From the NCBI RefSeq assembly GCF_002269345.1, contig NZ_CP022889.1, positions 1,798,001 through 1,862,000 on the forward strand: 64,000 bases of DNA, read 5' to 3'. Below are positions 1 through 7,991 of this stretch, in pieces. Source of the DNA: Tsuneonella mangrovi. GTDB taxonomy: Bacteria > Pseudomonadota > Alphaproteobacteria > Sphingomonadales > Sphingomonadaceae. The notes under the pieces were generated by a model. That model did not search any database. It worked only from the letters and a program-made list of their open reading frames with translations, and had not been told where the DNA came from. Within the stretch, counting starts at the first letter, position 1. Every line of letters starts with the position of its first letter. A program made the position numbers and the translations under genes.

Positions 1-331
1 TGTCGGGATCGAGCTCATCGAGCGAGGCAAGCTCGGCCTTCTTCTTCGGCGCGGCGTAATAATACGCATCCTGGTAGTCGATCGCCGGGTAGCCGAGCTT
101 GGCCCAGTTCGGCTCTTCCATCTCCTGCCACATGCGGAAGGCCTTGAGGCGCCATTCGAGCATCCATTCGGGCTCGCCCTTCTTGGCGGAGATGAACCGG
201 ACGGTGCTTTCGTCGAGGCCTTTGGGCGCGAACTCGGTGTCGATCTCGCTCGACCAGCCGAACTCGTAGTCGGCAGCTTTTGCTGCGGCCTCGCGCGCGT
301 CCTTGTCCTGGATATTCACGTCGTCGGTCAT
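1..331 (-). CDS. sufB: Fe-S cluster assembly protein SufB (5' part only)
   Basis: N-terminal 110 codons of SufB, the scaffold subunit of the SufBCD complex that builds Fe-S clusters in the cytoplasm; the gene runs off the left edge. The reading frame from the ATG at 331 gives a protein starting MTDDVNIQDKDAREAAAKA, followed by the SufB-type segments FISAKKGEPEWMLEWRLKAF and WAKLGYPAIDYQDAYYYAAP, which are typical of the SufB N-terminus. The start overlaps the stop of the upstream Rrf2 regulator as ATGA, so the two are translationally coupled in one operon. The rest of the suf operon must lie to the left and cannot be seen. Identification is from recognised family sequence. Confidence 0.93.
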   Translation of the reverse strand, partial: MTDDVNIQDKDAREAAAKAADYEFGWSSEIDTEFAPKGLDESTVRFISAKKGEPEWMLEWRLKAFRMWQEMEEPNWAKLGYPAIDYQDAYYYAAPKKKAELASLDELDPD

Positions 332-738
332 GCGGGTTCCTGCATGGTGGCAAGCTGCGTCAGGGGGATGCCGGCCAGTGCGCCGCGCAGCGCCGCGCCG
401 ACCACCGGCCAGTGCGGGCGCACGCTGCAATCGTGATCGATCGCGCAATCATCGCCTTCGACGCACGCGGCGAGCGCGATCGGGCCTTCGACTGCCTCGA
501 CGATGTCTGCCAGAGTGATGGCCGCTGCGGGGCGTGCAAGTTGCAGCCCGCCGTGCGCCCCGCGAACCGAGCGCAGCAGCCCGGCAGCAGTCAAGCGACT
601 GACCAGTTTGGCAACGGTCGGCGCGGGCAAGCCGGTCTCGGATGCGAGTTTGCCTGCCGATACGCGCCCGCCACCGCAATGGCGGGCGGCGGCGGTCATT
701 GTGACAACGGCATAATCTGCAAGGTTGGACAGGCGCAT
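328..738 (-). CDS. Rrf2-family SUF operon regulator (IscR-like, [2Fe-2S])
   Basis: 136-residue Rrf2/IscR-type transcription factor, first gene of the suf operon. An N-terminal winged helix-turn-helix (about residues 1-65, with LASETGLPAPTVAKLVSRL as the recognition region) is followed by Cys92, Cys98 and Cys104, the same numbering as the three cluster-ligating cysteines of E. coli IscR. A His at 109 lies near the position of the fourth ligand. It therefore most likely senses Fe-S status and represses or activates suf. Its stop overlaps the sufB start (ATGA). A near-perfect 23-bp palindrome lies immediately upstream of its start and is the obvious candidate autoregulatory site. The role as SUF regulator rests on family and position; the DNA target is an inference. 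Confidence 0.92.
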   Translation of the reverse strand: MRLSNLADYAVVTMTAAARHCGGGRVSAGKLASETGLPAPTVAKLVSRLTAAGLLRSVRGAHGGLQLARPAAAITLADIVEAVEGPIALAACVEGDDCAIDHDCSVRPHWPVVGAALRGALAGIPLTQLATMQEPA

Positions 739-743
739 AGCTT

Positions 744-766
744 ATTCGGACCGATTCGTTCCGAAT
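744..766. promoter_or_regulatory. 23-bp near-perfect palindrome, candidate operator of the suf regulator
   Basis: Arms ATTCGGA (744-750) and TCCGAAT (760-766) flank a centre CGA-T-TCG; 20 of 23 positions are symmetrical. It sits between the araC-like stop (772) and the Rrf2 gene start (738), only 5 nt before the start codon, so a bound protein would block the promoter or the ribosome site. Rrf2 regulators commonly bind palindromes of about this size. Confidence 0.6.
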
Positions 767-771
767 TGCAT

Positions 772-1755
772 CTAGTCGCCGTTGTCTCCCTTTTCAACCT
801 TGTCCCAATCCTTGGGCAGCGGAGCGACCTTCGGCTCGATCTCGCGGAAATTGCGCACGTCGATCAGGCTTTCCAGGATCGGCGCGTCACCGCTGTTGAG
901 CCGCGCCGGCGTGCGGCCGACGAATTCGCGGATCTCGCGGATCATGTGCGATTGGTCGTAAAAGTTCTCGAGCAGCCCGGCGACCTGAGAATCGGTGATG
1001 CCCGGCTGGTTGAGCAGGGCAACGACCCGCAGCGCGCGATACTGCCGCGCAAGCTGGCGCGGGGTCGAGCCGAAGTACCGGCTGACGAGGCGCTGTACCT
1101 GGCGCCGCGAATAGGTGCAGCGTTCGTAAAGCGCTTCGACCGGCGGGTTGAGCGATTCGCCAAGCCAGAGCGCGACATTCCTCAGCAGGCGCATATGCCC
1201 GGGGTCGAGCGGCTGGACCCGTTCGAGCAGGAATGGCGCGGCGAGCGCGACGAGGTCGCTCCCGTCGGTCTCGGGATTTGCGCGGTAAGCTGCCCGCACA
1301 GCCTCGCCAAGCGTAGCGATGCCGTCCCCCAACACCTCCACGGCATCGAGCAGGCGGTTGCCCCATTTGCCGGCGTCGAGCCCGGATATCGCTCCCCAAC
1401 CGAGCGGAGAAAGAACCACTCCGAACACATGCAGCGGACCGGTGACCTCGACCGTCGCGGCCCTGCTCTGCGGGGTCAGCAAGTTCTGCCGCGTCGATGG
1501 ATCGGAATTCCCGTCGTGGAAAGTCATCGTCCCCTGACCGTGGAGGAAAAGCATCAGCTGGCCGACCGCAGCGGGCTGGACGTCGCGAATATCGCGCTCT
1601 TCGCAACGGAAAAGGTAAAAGGTCGTGATGAACGGCGCGAGTGCTTCGGGCACTGTCAGGTACTCGAGTCGAATCAGGTCTTGCGAGGTAAGCTCTCGCT
1701 CGGCCGCGGCGCCGCGTTCCGATTCGTTTCTGGCGCTACCTGCCGGCCCGTGCAT
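772..1755 (-). CDS. AraC-family transcriptional regulator
   Basis: 327-residue protein with an N-terminal sensing domain (about residues 30-180) and a C-terminal AraC double helix-turn-helix (about 190-285). The region containing YSRRQVQRLVSRYFGSTPRQ and the second helix pair around SQVAGLLENFYDQSHMIREI are characteristic; the terminal FVGRTPAR motif matches the usual F-G-x-x-P ending. The effector is unknown. It is the gene upstream of the suf regulator on the same strand, separated by the palindrome at 744-766, so it is probably a separate transcription unit. Targets cannot be read from the sequence. Confidence 0.88.
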   Translation of the reverse strand: MHGPAGSARNESERGAAAERELTSQDLIRLEYLTVPEALAPFITTFYLFRCEERDIRDVQPAAVGQLMLFLHGQGTMTFHDGNSDPSTRQNLLTPQSRAATVEVTGPLHVFGVVLSPLGWGAISGLDAGKWGNRLLDAVEVLGDGIATLGEAVRAAYRANPETDGSDLVALAAPFLLERVQPLDPGHMRLLRNVALWLGESLNPPVEALYERCTYSRRQVQRLVSRYFGSTPRQLARQYRALRVVALLNQPGITDSQVAGLLENFYDQSHMIREIREFVGRTPARLNSGDAPILESLIDVRNFREIEPKVAPLPKDWDKVEKGDNGD

Positions 1756-1888
1756 CGCCCGCGTCCCCGTTGATTGCGCCCGAATGCCCCCGGGCGTCGA
1801 ATGCGACTGTGCTGCAAGTTCCTTTCAATACGGGAGGAATCGGCGGAATTGCAAGATATGCATACGAAATCGAACTTGTCCGCAGCAT

Positions 1889-1926
1889 AAAAAAAGAGGC
1901 GGCCCCTGCCGAAGCCGGGACCGCCT
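1889..1926 (-). terminator. Rho-independent terminator on the minus strand
   Basis: Arms AGGCGG (1926-1921, minus reading) and CCGCCT (1902-1897), extended by a CCC/GGG inner stem, then TCTTTTTTT at 1896-1889. No minus-strand protein gene precedes it within about 1.5 kb, so it is orphaned unless the sRNA above is real. Confidence 0.75.
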
Positions 1927-2001
1927 GTTAAGTGGAGGAACTCCTTGCTTCGCAGCACAGAGCCCTTCGGGTCGCAAAATCTTGCTACACGATTCGGGCC
2001 T
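1889..2001 (-). ncRNA. candidate structured small RNA ending in a Rho-independent terminator
   Basis: The 1756-2150 stretch has no convincing gene but holds, reading on the minus strand, four small stem-loops in a row: GCAA/TTGC (1974-1985), CCC/GGG (1963-1971), TGCT-GCGA-AGCA (1946-1957, GNRA-type loop) and GGAG-TTC-CTCC (1934-1944). A strong terminator hairpin with seven Us follows. A TACAAT -10-like hexamer at 2013-2008 would start a transcript near 2001, giving an RNA of about 110 nt. No clear -35 box is visible, so start and sigma factor are uncertain. The exposed CCTCC could pair with Shine-Dalgarno sequences, as in several alphaproteobacterial sRNAs. I do not recognise the family. Confidence 0.45.
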
Positions 2002-2150
2002 GCGTTCATTGTACGAAAGCGACGTTATGTGCGGCTTCGCGAAATTAATCGGACCCAAGACAGTGAATAGTTGTAACTTTTCTGAAACAGTCTTCGAGAA
2101 AAGTGTCCAGCCTCGACACACCTTGAGCGTGTCGCCATAGCGCTAAGCCG

Positions 2151-3191
2151 ATGCTGTACCGCCTTTTCGCCCCTGCCCTGTTCGCGCTCGACGCCGAATC
2201 GGCTCACCACCTTTCGCTCGCTGCGCTGAAGCTCTCGCCCATGCGGACATGTGCGCAGCCCGGTGCGCTCGCGACCGAAGTCGCCGGGATCTCGTTCCCG
2301 AACCCGGTGGGAATCGCCGCCGGTTACGACAAGGACGCCGAAGTGCCCGACGCCTTGCTCGGGCTGGGCTTCGGGTTTGCAGAGGTCGGCTCGATCACTC
2401 CGCTGCCGCAATCTGGCAATCCGCTGCCCCGCCTGTTCCGCCTGGTCGAGGACCGCGCGGTGATCAACCGCATGGGGTTCAACAACGGCGGGATGGAGGC
2501 AGCGCGCAGCCGACTAGCCCGTCGGCACGGCCGGCCGGGGGTGGTCGGGATCAATATCGGGGCGAACAAGGATTCGCCCGACCGGATCGCTGACTATGCG
2601 ACAATGACGCGCGCGATGGCTCCGCTCGCGAGCTACCTTGCAGTCAATATCTCCAGCCCCAACACCCCGGGCCTGCGCGCGCTGCAGGACGAAGGCGCCC
2701 TCACCGGTCTGCTCGATGCGGTGATTGCCGGGCGCGACGAAGCTTGCCCCGAAGGCGGGCCGCCGATCTTCCTCAAGGTCGCGCCCGATCTCGAGCCTAC
2801 CGATATCGAGGCGATCGCACGCATCGCGCTCGACAAACGGCTCGGTGCGCTGATCGTGTCGAACACCACCGTTTCGCGGCCCCCGTTGAAATCACGCCAT
2901 GCTGGCGAAACCGGCGGATTGTCGGGCGCCCCGCTTAAGGCATTGGCGCTCCAGCGACTTCGCGATTTCCGTTCCGCGACCGGCGGTGCAATCCCGCTGG
3001 TCGGGGTGGGCGGGATCGGCAACGCGGACGATGCTTGGGAGCGGATCCGCGCCGGAGCCAGCCTAGTCCAGCTTTACAGCGCGTTGGTCTACGAAGGGCC
3101 GGGTCTTGCCAGGCGTATCGTCACCGGGCTCGAGGCGCGGATGAAGGCGGAAGGCTTTTCCTCGATTGCCGAGGCGGTCGGAACCGGATAG
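2151..3191 (+). CDS. pyrD: dihydroorotate dehydrogenase (quinone), class 2
   Basis: 346 residues, normal class 2 length. It oxidises dihydroorotate to orotate using FMN and passes electrons to ubiquinone at the inner membrane, the fourth step of pyrimidine synthesis. The N-terminal amphipathic segment (residues 1-40) is the membrane and quinone binding part typical of class 2. Family motifs are visible: GIAAGYDKDAEVPDALL, INRMGFNNGG, and NISSPNTPGLR with Ser169 as the expected catalytic base. The FMN phosphate site is at GVGGIGNADDA and GASLVQLYSALVYEGPG. The ATG at 2151 has only a weak ribosome site; a small hairpin (2114-2134) lies in the leader. The gene is followed 11 bp later by ggt. Confidence 0.95.
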   Translation: MLYRLFAPALFALDAESAHHLSLAALKLSPMRTCAQPGALATEVAGISFPNPVGIAAGYDKDAEVPDALLGLGFGFAEVGSITPLPQSGNPLPRLFRLVEDRAVINRMGFNNGGMEAARSRLARRHGRPGVVGINIGANKDSPDRIADYATMTRAMAPLASYLAVNISSPNTPGLRALQDEGALTGLLDAVIAGRDEACPEGGPPIFLKVAPDLEPTDIEAIARIALDKRLGALIVSNTTVSRPPLKSRHAGETGGLSGAPLKALALQRLRDFRSATGGAIPLVGVGGIGNADDAWERIRAGASLVQLYSALVYEGPGLARRIVTGLEARMKAEGFSSIAEAVGTG

Positions 3192-3202
3192 CTCGTTGCG
3201 CT

Positions 3203-5002
3203 ATGTTCAAGCGCTTCGTCACATCGCTCGCCATTCCACTCACCCTCGGGGCTTGCGCCACCGCGCCGTATCCCGAGATACGCGCCGTCCAGACCACGAA
3301 TGCGACGCCCTATACGCGCGGAATCGTCAGTGCGGCGGACCCGCGCGCGGCGGCTGCCGGGGTCGAGATGTTGCGCAAGGGCGGTAGTGCGACCGACGCG
3401 GCGATCGCGATCATGCTGTCGTTGACCGTGGTCGAGCCGCAAAGCTCGGGGCTGGGCGGAGGCGGCTTCTACGTCCACACCGATCCGAACGGCAATCTCG
3501 ACACGATCGACGGACGAGAGAAGGCACCGGCGGCAGCAACGCCCAACCGGTTCCTCAAGCCCGACGGCGAACCGATGGATTTCCGCACCGCGGTCGAGAG
3601 TGGGCTGAGCATCGGCGTCCCCGGCAGCTTGCGGGTTGCCGAAGAGGCGATGCGCAAACACGGCAAGCTGCCGTGGGCGACCGTTCTTGAACCGGCGATC
3701 CGGCTGGCGCGCGACGGGTTCCAGATCACCCCGCGGCTCTACAGCACGCTGCTCGAATCGAAGAGCACCGCCGGGCGCACGCCCGAAGGGCTGGCGCTGT
3801 TCTACCAGGCAGACGGCACCCCCAAGCCGATCGGCACGCTCGTTCGCAATCCCGCGCTCGCCGAGACCCTCCAGCAGATCGCGCTGCACGGGGCCGACTG
3901 GCTCTATACCGGCCAGAACGCGGAGGATCTCGCGCGCACGATTGCCAATGACACGCCGAGTGACGGCAAGATGACCGCCGCCGATATCGAAAGCTACAAA
4001 GTCGCAGACCGCCCGGCGGTGTGCGGCACATACCGCGCCTATCGCGTATGCGGCATGGCGCCGCCTTCATCGGGCGCGACCACCGTGCTGGCGATCCTCG
4101 GCGAACTCGAACCGTTCGACCTTGCCAAGCTCGGCCCCAAGTCGCCGACCTTCTGGCACCTGTTCGCCGAAGCGCAGCGGCTGGCCTACGCCGACCGCGA
4201 GCGATTCCTGGCCGATCCCGACTTTGTCCCGGTCCCGGTGAAGGAGCTGACAGATCACGCTTACCTGCTGAAACGCGGCGCGCTGATCAGCCCGACCAGC
4301 ACGATGACCGACGTCGAACCCGGCCTGCCGCTCCCGCCGCCTGCGGGCAAGGGGCCGGCCGAGCACGGGACGTCGCACTTCGTCGTCGTCGACAAATGGG
4401 GCGATGCGGTCTCGTACACGTCGACCATCGAAAGCTCGTTCGGCTCGGGCGACATGTTCCGAGGGTTCTACCTCAATAACGAGCTGACCGATTTCAGCTT
4501 CGTCCCGCAGGAAAGCTGTGCCGACCGCAAGGGCGGGGGCAGCGAAGCGCGGATGGGCGATATCGCCGACGGCAAGCTGGAAATGGCGGTCGGGCACGAT
4601 TGCCGCCCGGTGGCCAACCGTGTTGAGGGCGGCAAGCGGCCGCGCAGCTCGATGTCGCCGACGCTGGTGTTCTCGCCCGACGGCAAGCTTCTGATGGCTG
4701 TCGGCGCGGCGGGCGGGGCAACGATCCCGGTCCAGACCACCCGGGCGATCATCGGAGTGATCGACTTCCACTTGCCGGTCGACCAGGCGCTGGCATTGCC
4801 GATGCTGTTTTCGCCCGGCGGGCAAGTCGCGATCGAGCCGAATACCTGGCTGGCCGGATATGTCCCCGAGCTCGAAGCGCTCGGCCACAAGGACGTGAAG
4901 GTCCGTCAGCTGCCCTTGAAGGCCAATGCTGCGTTGCTGACCGCACAGGGCTGGACCGGGGCGGGCGATCCGCGCAGCGAAGGGGTCGCGATCCTCCAAT
5001 AA
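3203..5002 (+). CDS. ggt: gamma-glutamyltransferase (lipoprotein)
   Basis: 599-residue Ntn-hydrolase of the gamma-glutamyltranspeptidase family, which cleaves glutathione and other gamma-glutamyl compounds in the periplasm. The start at 3203 gives a lipoprotein signal ending LTLGAC (Cys18), so the enzyme is probably membrane-tethered. The large-subunit motif VVEPQSSGLGGGGFYV is intact. The autoprocessing nucleophile is Thr390 in EHGTSHFVVVDKWG, and the small subunit carries ESSFGSGDMFRGFYLNNELTDF. The second glycine-rich loop falls at GGKRPRSSMSPTLVF. The open frame extends upstream to 3035 inside pyrD, but that part has no coding character. Transcription with pyrD is likely from the 11-bp gap. 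Confidence 0.92.
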   Translation: MFKRFVTSLAIPLTLGACATAPYPEIRAVQTTNATPYTRGIVSAADPRAAAAGVEMLRKGGSATDAAIAIMLSLTVVEPQSSGLGGGGFYVHTDPNGNLDTIDGREKAPAAATPNRFLKPDGEPMDFRTAVESGLSIGVPGSLRVAEEAMRKHGKLPWATVLEPAIRLARDGFQITPRLYSTLLESKSTAGRTPEGLALFYQADGTPKPIGTLVRNPALAETLQQIALHGADWLYTGQNAEDLARTIANDTPSDGKMTAADIESYKVADRPAVCGTYRAYRVCGMAPPSSGATTVLAILGELEPFDLAKLGPKSPTFWHLFAEAQRLAYADRERFLADPDFVPVPVKELTDHAYLLKRGALISPTSTMTDVEPGLPLPPPAGKGPAEHGTSHFVVVDKWGDAVSYTSTIESSFGSGDMFRGFYLNNELTDFSFVPQESCADRKGGGSEARMGDIADGKLEMAVGHDCRPVANRVEGGKRPRSSMSPTLVFSPDGKLLMAVGAAGGATIPVQTTRAIIGVIDFHLPVDQALALPMLFSPGGQVAIEPNTWLAGYVPELEALGHKDVKVRQLPLKANAALLTAQGWTGAGDPRSEGVAILQ

Positions 5003-5090
5003 CCGCCTTGCCGCTACGGCAGTGGGCCCTTAAGCATTCCGCGAACGACAAGACAGCCTTGGGCTGCGTTGAAGCAGGAGCAGGTTAGCC

Positions 5091-6896
5091 TTGCAGCTGA
5101 ACGACATCGATACCGCAAACAATCTCGTTGCCTTGTTCCTCGCGCGTGCCGATGCGCGCGGCGACACGCCGTTCCTGGGTGCCAAGCGCGGGGGCGAATG
5201 GGTCACGCAGAGCTGGCGCGAAGTGGCCGGGCAGGTCTGCCTGATCGCCGAGAACCTGCGCAAGCTGGGGTTGGAGCGGGGCGATCGGGTCGCACTTATC
5301 TCGGAAAACCGGCCCGAATGGTGCATCGCGGACCTTGCGATCATGGCGGCCGGGTGCGTGACAGTACCTGCCTACATCACCAATACCGAGCGCGATCACC
5401 AGCATATCCTCGATAACTCGGGCGCACGCGCGGCAATCGTGGCGACCGAAAAGCTTTCGGTCCCGCTAATCCCGGCGATCATGCGCACCGGCATCGTCGA
5501 GCACCTTATCGCGATTGATGGAGTGCGCGCTCACCAGGGCGGGCACTTCGCTGTGCACACCTGGGCGGCGATGCTCGAAGGCGATCCGGCAGCGGCGCGT
5601 GCGGCGGTCGAAGCACGGATCGCGGGGATTGGTCGCGAGGACACCGCGTGCATCATCTACACCAGTGGTACCGGCGGCGCGCCGCGCGGGGTGCTGCAGC
5701 ACCACGGCGCGATCCTGTGCAATGTTGCCGGAGCAGCCGAAATCCTCGACAGCGATTTCGGGCTCGACGACGACGAACGGTTTCTCTCGTTCTTGCCGCT
5801 CAGCCATGCCTACGAGCATACCGGCGGCCAGTTCCTTCCGATCGGGGTCGGCGCGCAGATCTTCTATGCCGAAGGGCTGGAGAAGCTCGCTAGCAATATC
5901 GAGGAAACGCGGCCGACGATCATGGTCGTGGTCCCGCGCCTGTTCGAAGTGCTGCGCACGCGGATCATGAAGCAGGTCGAGAAGCAAGGCGGGCTCGCGC
6001 TGGGGATGATGCAGCGCGCATTGTCGCTCGGCGCGCGCAAGTCTGAAGGGCGCTATCGCTTGGGCGACAAGACGCTCAACTTGCTGCTTGAAAAGCTGCT
6101 GCGGCCGAAGATTCGCGCGCGCTTCGGTGGGCGGATCAAGGCGATGGTTTCGGGCGGTGCGCCGCTCAATCCTGAAGTCGGCACGTTCTTCGAAGCAATG
6201 GGGCTGACTATGCTCCAGGGCTACGGCCAGACCGAGGCAGGGCCGGTGATCAGTTGCAACCGCCCCGGTGCAGGGATCGCGATGCACACCGTCGGCCCGC
6301 CGATGAGGGGGGTGGATATCCGTATCGCCGAAGACGGCGAAATCCTCGTGCGCGGCGAACTGGTGATGCACGGATATTGGCAGAACAAGGCCGAGACCGA
6401 ACGGACGTTGGTCGATGGTTGGCTTCACACCGGCGACATCGGTCATCTGGACGAGCAGGGCCGGATCGTCATCACGGACCGCAAGAAGGACATGATCGTC
6501 AACGACAAGGGCGACAACGTGGCACCGCAGAAGATCGAAGGGATGCTGACCCTGCAGCCCGAGATCGCGCAAGCGATGGTCAGCGGCGACAAGCGGCCCT
6601 ATCTCGTCGGGCTGATCGTGCCCGATGCCGAATGGGCGCTCGAATGGGCAACCGAAAACGGCGAGAAGTTCGACTTCAGGGCACTGCAGGACTTCCCGCC
6701 GTTTCGCTCGGCTGTGCGCGAAGCGATCGACCGCACCAACAAGGAACTCTCGGTGATCGAAAAGGTCCGCCAATTCGCTTTCGCCGACGAGCCGTTCACG
6801 ATCGAGAACGAGGAAATGACCCCCAGCATGAAGATCCGTCGCCACAAGATCCGCGAGCGGTATGGCGACCGGCTGGACGGGTTGTATCGGGGTTAG
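5091..6896 (+). CDS. long-chain fatty-acid-CoA ligase (FadD15-like, AMP-binding)
   Basis: 601-residue acyl-CoA synthetase of the ANL superfamily that activates long-chain fatty acids through an acyl-AMP. The start is TTG at 5091 with a GCAGGAG ribosome site about 11 nt upstream. The P-loop is ACIIYTSGTGGAPRG (about residues 183-197), in which the usual TTG-x-PKG has become TGG-A-PRG. Other family motifs are intact: GYGQTEAGPVIS, WLHTGDIGHLDEQGRIVITD and the hinge DRKKDMIVNDKGDNVAPQKIE. The stop overlaps by 4 nt the stop of the minus-strand gene that follows. The exact acyl-chain preference cannot be read. Confidence 0.88.
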   Translation: MQLNDIDTANNLVALFLARADARGDTPFLGAKRGGEWVTQSWREVAGQVCLIAENLRKLGLERGDRVALISENRPEWCIADLAIMAAGCVTVPAYITNTERDHQHILDNSGARAAIVATEKLSVPLIPAIMRTGIVEHLIAIDGVRAHQGGHFAVHTWAAMLEGDPAAARAAVEARIAGIGREDTACIIYTSGTGGAPRGVLQHHGAILCNVAGAAEILDSDFGLDDDERFLSFLPLSHAYEHTGGQFLPIGVGAQIFYAEGLEKLASNIEETRPTIMVVVPRLFEVLRTRIMKQVEKQGGLALGMMQRALSLGARKSEGRYRLGDKTLNLLLEKLLRPKIRARFGGRIKAMVSGGAPLNPEVGTFFEAMGLTMLQGYGQTEAGPVISCNRPGAGIAMHTVGPPMRGVDIRIAEDGEILVRGELVMHGYWQNKAETERTLVDGWLHTGDIGHLDEQGRIVITDRKKDMIVNDKGDNVAPQKIEGMLTLQPEIAQAMVSGDKRPYLVGLIVPDAEWALEWATENGEKFDFRALQDFPPFRSAVREAIDRTNKELSVIEKVRQFAFADEPFTIENEEMTPSMKIRRHKIRERYGDRLDGLYRG

Positions 6897-7381
6897 AGGG
6901 TGCGCAGGCGCGCAATACTTGACGCGTCGGCAACGATATTTGCGACTTGATCGGCTATCGATCGGCTGTCATTCGTCGCTTGCCGGAGCAGCTCTTCTCG
7001 TTCTTCCGGCGTCCACATCCGATCTGGTGTTACGTCATCCTTGTCGCGGGGTAACGTGCGCGTGACTACGATTTCGCGGCCGGACGAATCAATCAGACAG
7101 TGCAACGTGGCATGTGCGAGTAGATGCCGCATGGAGCGGTACGAACTCCAGCGGGCAATACGTCTTTCGAGCGCAAGAAACCGCTTGTTCTCCGAGGAAA
7201 CCAGCCTTCTCCTGAGCTCATTCAGACTGGAGAGTGGGCCGCCCGTGATCGGGAGCTGTAATCCATGACACAGTTTGCCGAGCGCCTGTTCCGCTATGGC
7301 AAAATTGGTCAATACCCGTGCTAGCCATTCATATGGACAACGAGTGGCAGGGGCAGCCTCTCCAATCGATGCTACTTCCAC
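6893..7381 (-). CDS. unknown protein with a HEPN-like R-x4-H motif
   Basis: 162-residue, mostly helical protein that I do not recognise as a named family. The start is GTG at 7381, four bases after the stop of the upstream gene 7386-7913, so the two are likely co-transcribed. Around residues 78-91 it reads WSSYRSMRHLLAHATL, with Arg85-x4-His90. This matches the R-N-x-x-A-H pattern of HEPN domains, which are often RNases in toxin-antitoxin and defence systems. The rest (charged C-terminal helices) gives no further clue. Base composition is visibly lower in GC than its neighbours, suggesting accessory or transferred DNA. The HEPN assignment is a motif-level inference. Confidence 0.6.
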   Translation of the reverse strand: MEVASIGEAAPATRCPYEWLARVLTNFAIAEQALGKLCHGLQLPITGGPLSSLNELRRRLVSSENKRFLALERRIARWSSYRSMRHLLAHATLHCLIDSSGREIVVTRTLPRDKDDVTPDRMWTPEEREELLRQATNDSRSIADQVANIVADASSIARLRTL

Positions 7382-7385
7382 CGAG

Positions 7386-7913
7386 TCAAGCTGCCTCTTT
7401 CTCGATAAATTCCGGATAGAAGCTCGGTGCGCGGTCGGACCAGCCCGGCGCGGTCGCGGCGGCTTCGCTCAGTGACTGGAGCAGCATCTTGCGCCGGCTC
7501 GGGCGGATTTGCGGCAGCGCGGCGGCGGCGCAGAATGCGCTCGGCAGCCACGGGCGCACGTCGGCCCCCAACAGTCGCTCGTAGAGAAAGCGGAACGACG
7601 AGAAGCAGTCGATCCGCTCCTGCGCGAGGTCGAATGCGGCGACGCGGGTCAGCTTGCCGATGAAGGCTTCGATATTCTCGAACCCGGTCTCGTTGGGGAT
7701 CATGTCACGCAGCGCCTTGAGGTCCTGGTAGGCGACGTACTGGCTACGGATCGCGGCGTTCTCTTCGGCATCGCGCGCCCATAGCTTGAAGGCATCCTGC
7801 CGGCCCAGCCCGATATCTAGACTGCGGCGAATGTAGCGCTGTTCGGCCGGCGCGAAGCTGGCGAACTCGCGCATTTCGTTGATCGTCAGCGATGCAGTAC
7901 CCGTCGTGGCCAT
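7386..7913 (-). CDS. hypothetical protein, upstream partner of the HEPN-like gene
   Basis: 175-residue soluble protein of unknown function. The ATG at 7913 was chosen because GGGGAG lies 7 nt before it; an upstream TTG at 7934 has no such site. The sequence is predominantly helical and charged, with no signal peptide or membrane segment and no motif I can name. Composition is like the host chromosome, unlike the following gene. A CtrA-like box (7956-7970) lies about 45 bp upstream. It precedes the HEPN-like gene by 4 bp. Whether the pair forms a toxin-antitoxin or merely an operon cannot be told from sequence alone. Confidence 0.7.
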   Translation of the reverse strand: MATTGTASLTINEMREFASFAPAEQRYIRRSLDIGLGRQDAFKLWARDAEENAAIRSQYVAYQDLKALRDMIPNETGFENIEAFIGKLTRVAAFDLAQERIDCFSSFRFLYERLLGADVRPWLPSAFCAAAALPQIRPSRRKMLLQSLSEAAATAPGWSDRAPSFYPEFIEKEAA

Positions 7914-7955
7914 TGCGGCACTCCCCTGTTGCAAGGGGAATGTCCGCCAAGATGG

Positions 7956-7970
7956 TTAATTTCGCGTTAG
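7956..7970 (-). promoter_or_regulatory. CtrA-like box
   Basis: Minus strand reads CTAA-N7-TTAACC, compared with the CtrA consensus TTAA-N7-TTAAC (7 of 8 core bases). It lies about 45 bp upstream of the minus-strand gene starting at 7913. CtrA is the master cell-cycle and motility regulator in alphaproteobacteria; binding here is unproven. Confidence 0.35.
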
Positions 7971-7991
7971 GAGGGTTTTAGTTTGTTTGGC

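Noticed and set aside
280-1773. A 497-codon open frame on the plus strand opposite the suf regulator and araC genes
   Set aside because: It is antisense to two clear regulators, has arginine/alanine-rich shadow composition and no family motif.
1674-2121. Short open frames on both strands in the araC-pyrD gap
   Set aside because: No ribosome sites, no coding bias; the region is better explained by a structured RNA and pyrD leader.
2114-2134. CGACAC/GTGTCG hairpin before pyrD
   Set aside because: Not followed by a T run and not like a known pyrimidine attenuator; noted only as a leader hairpin.
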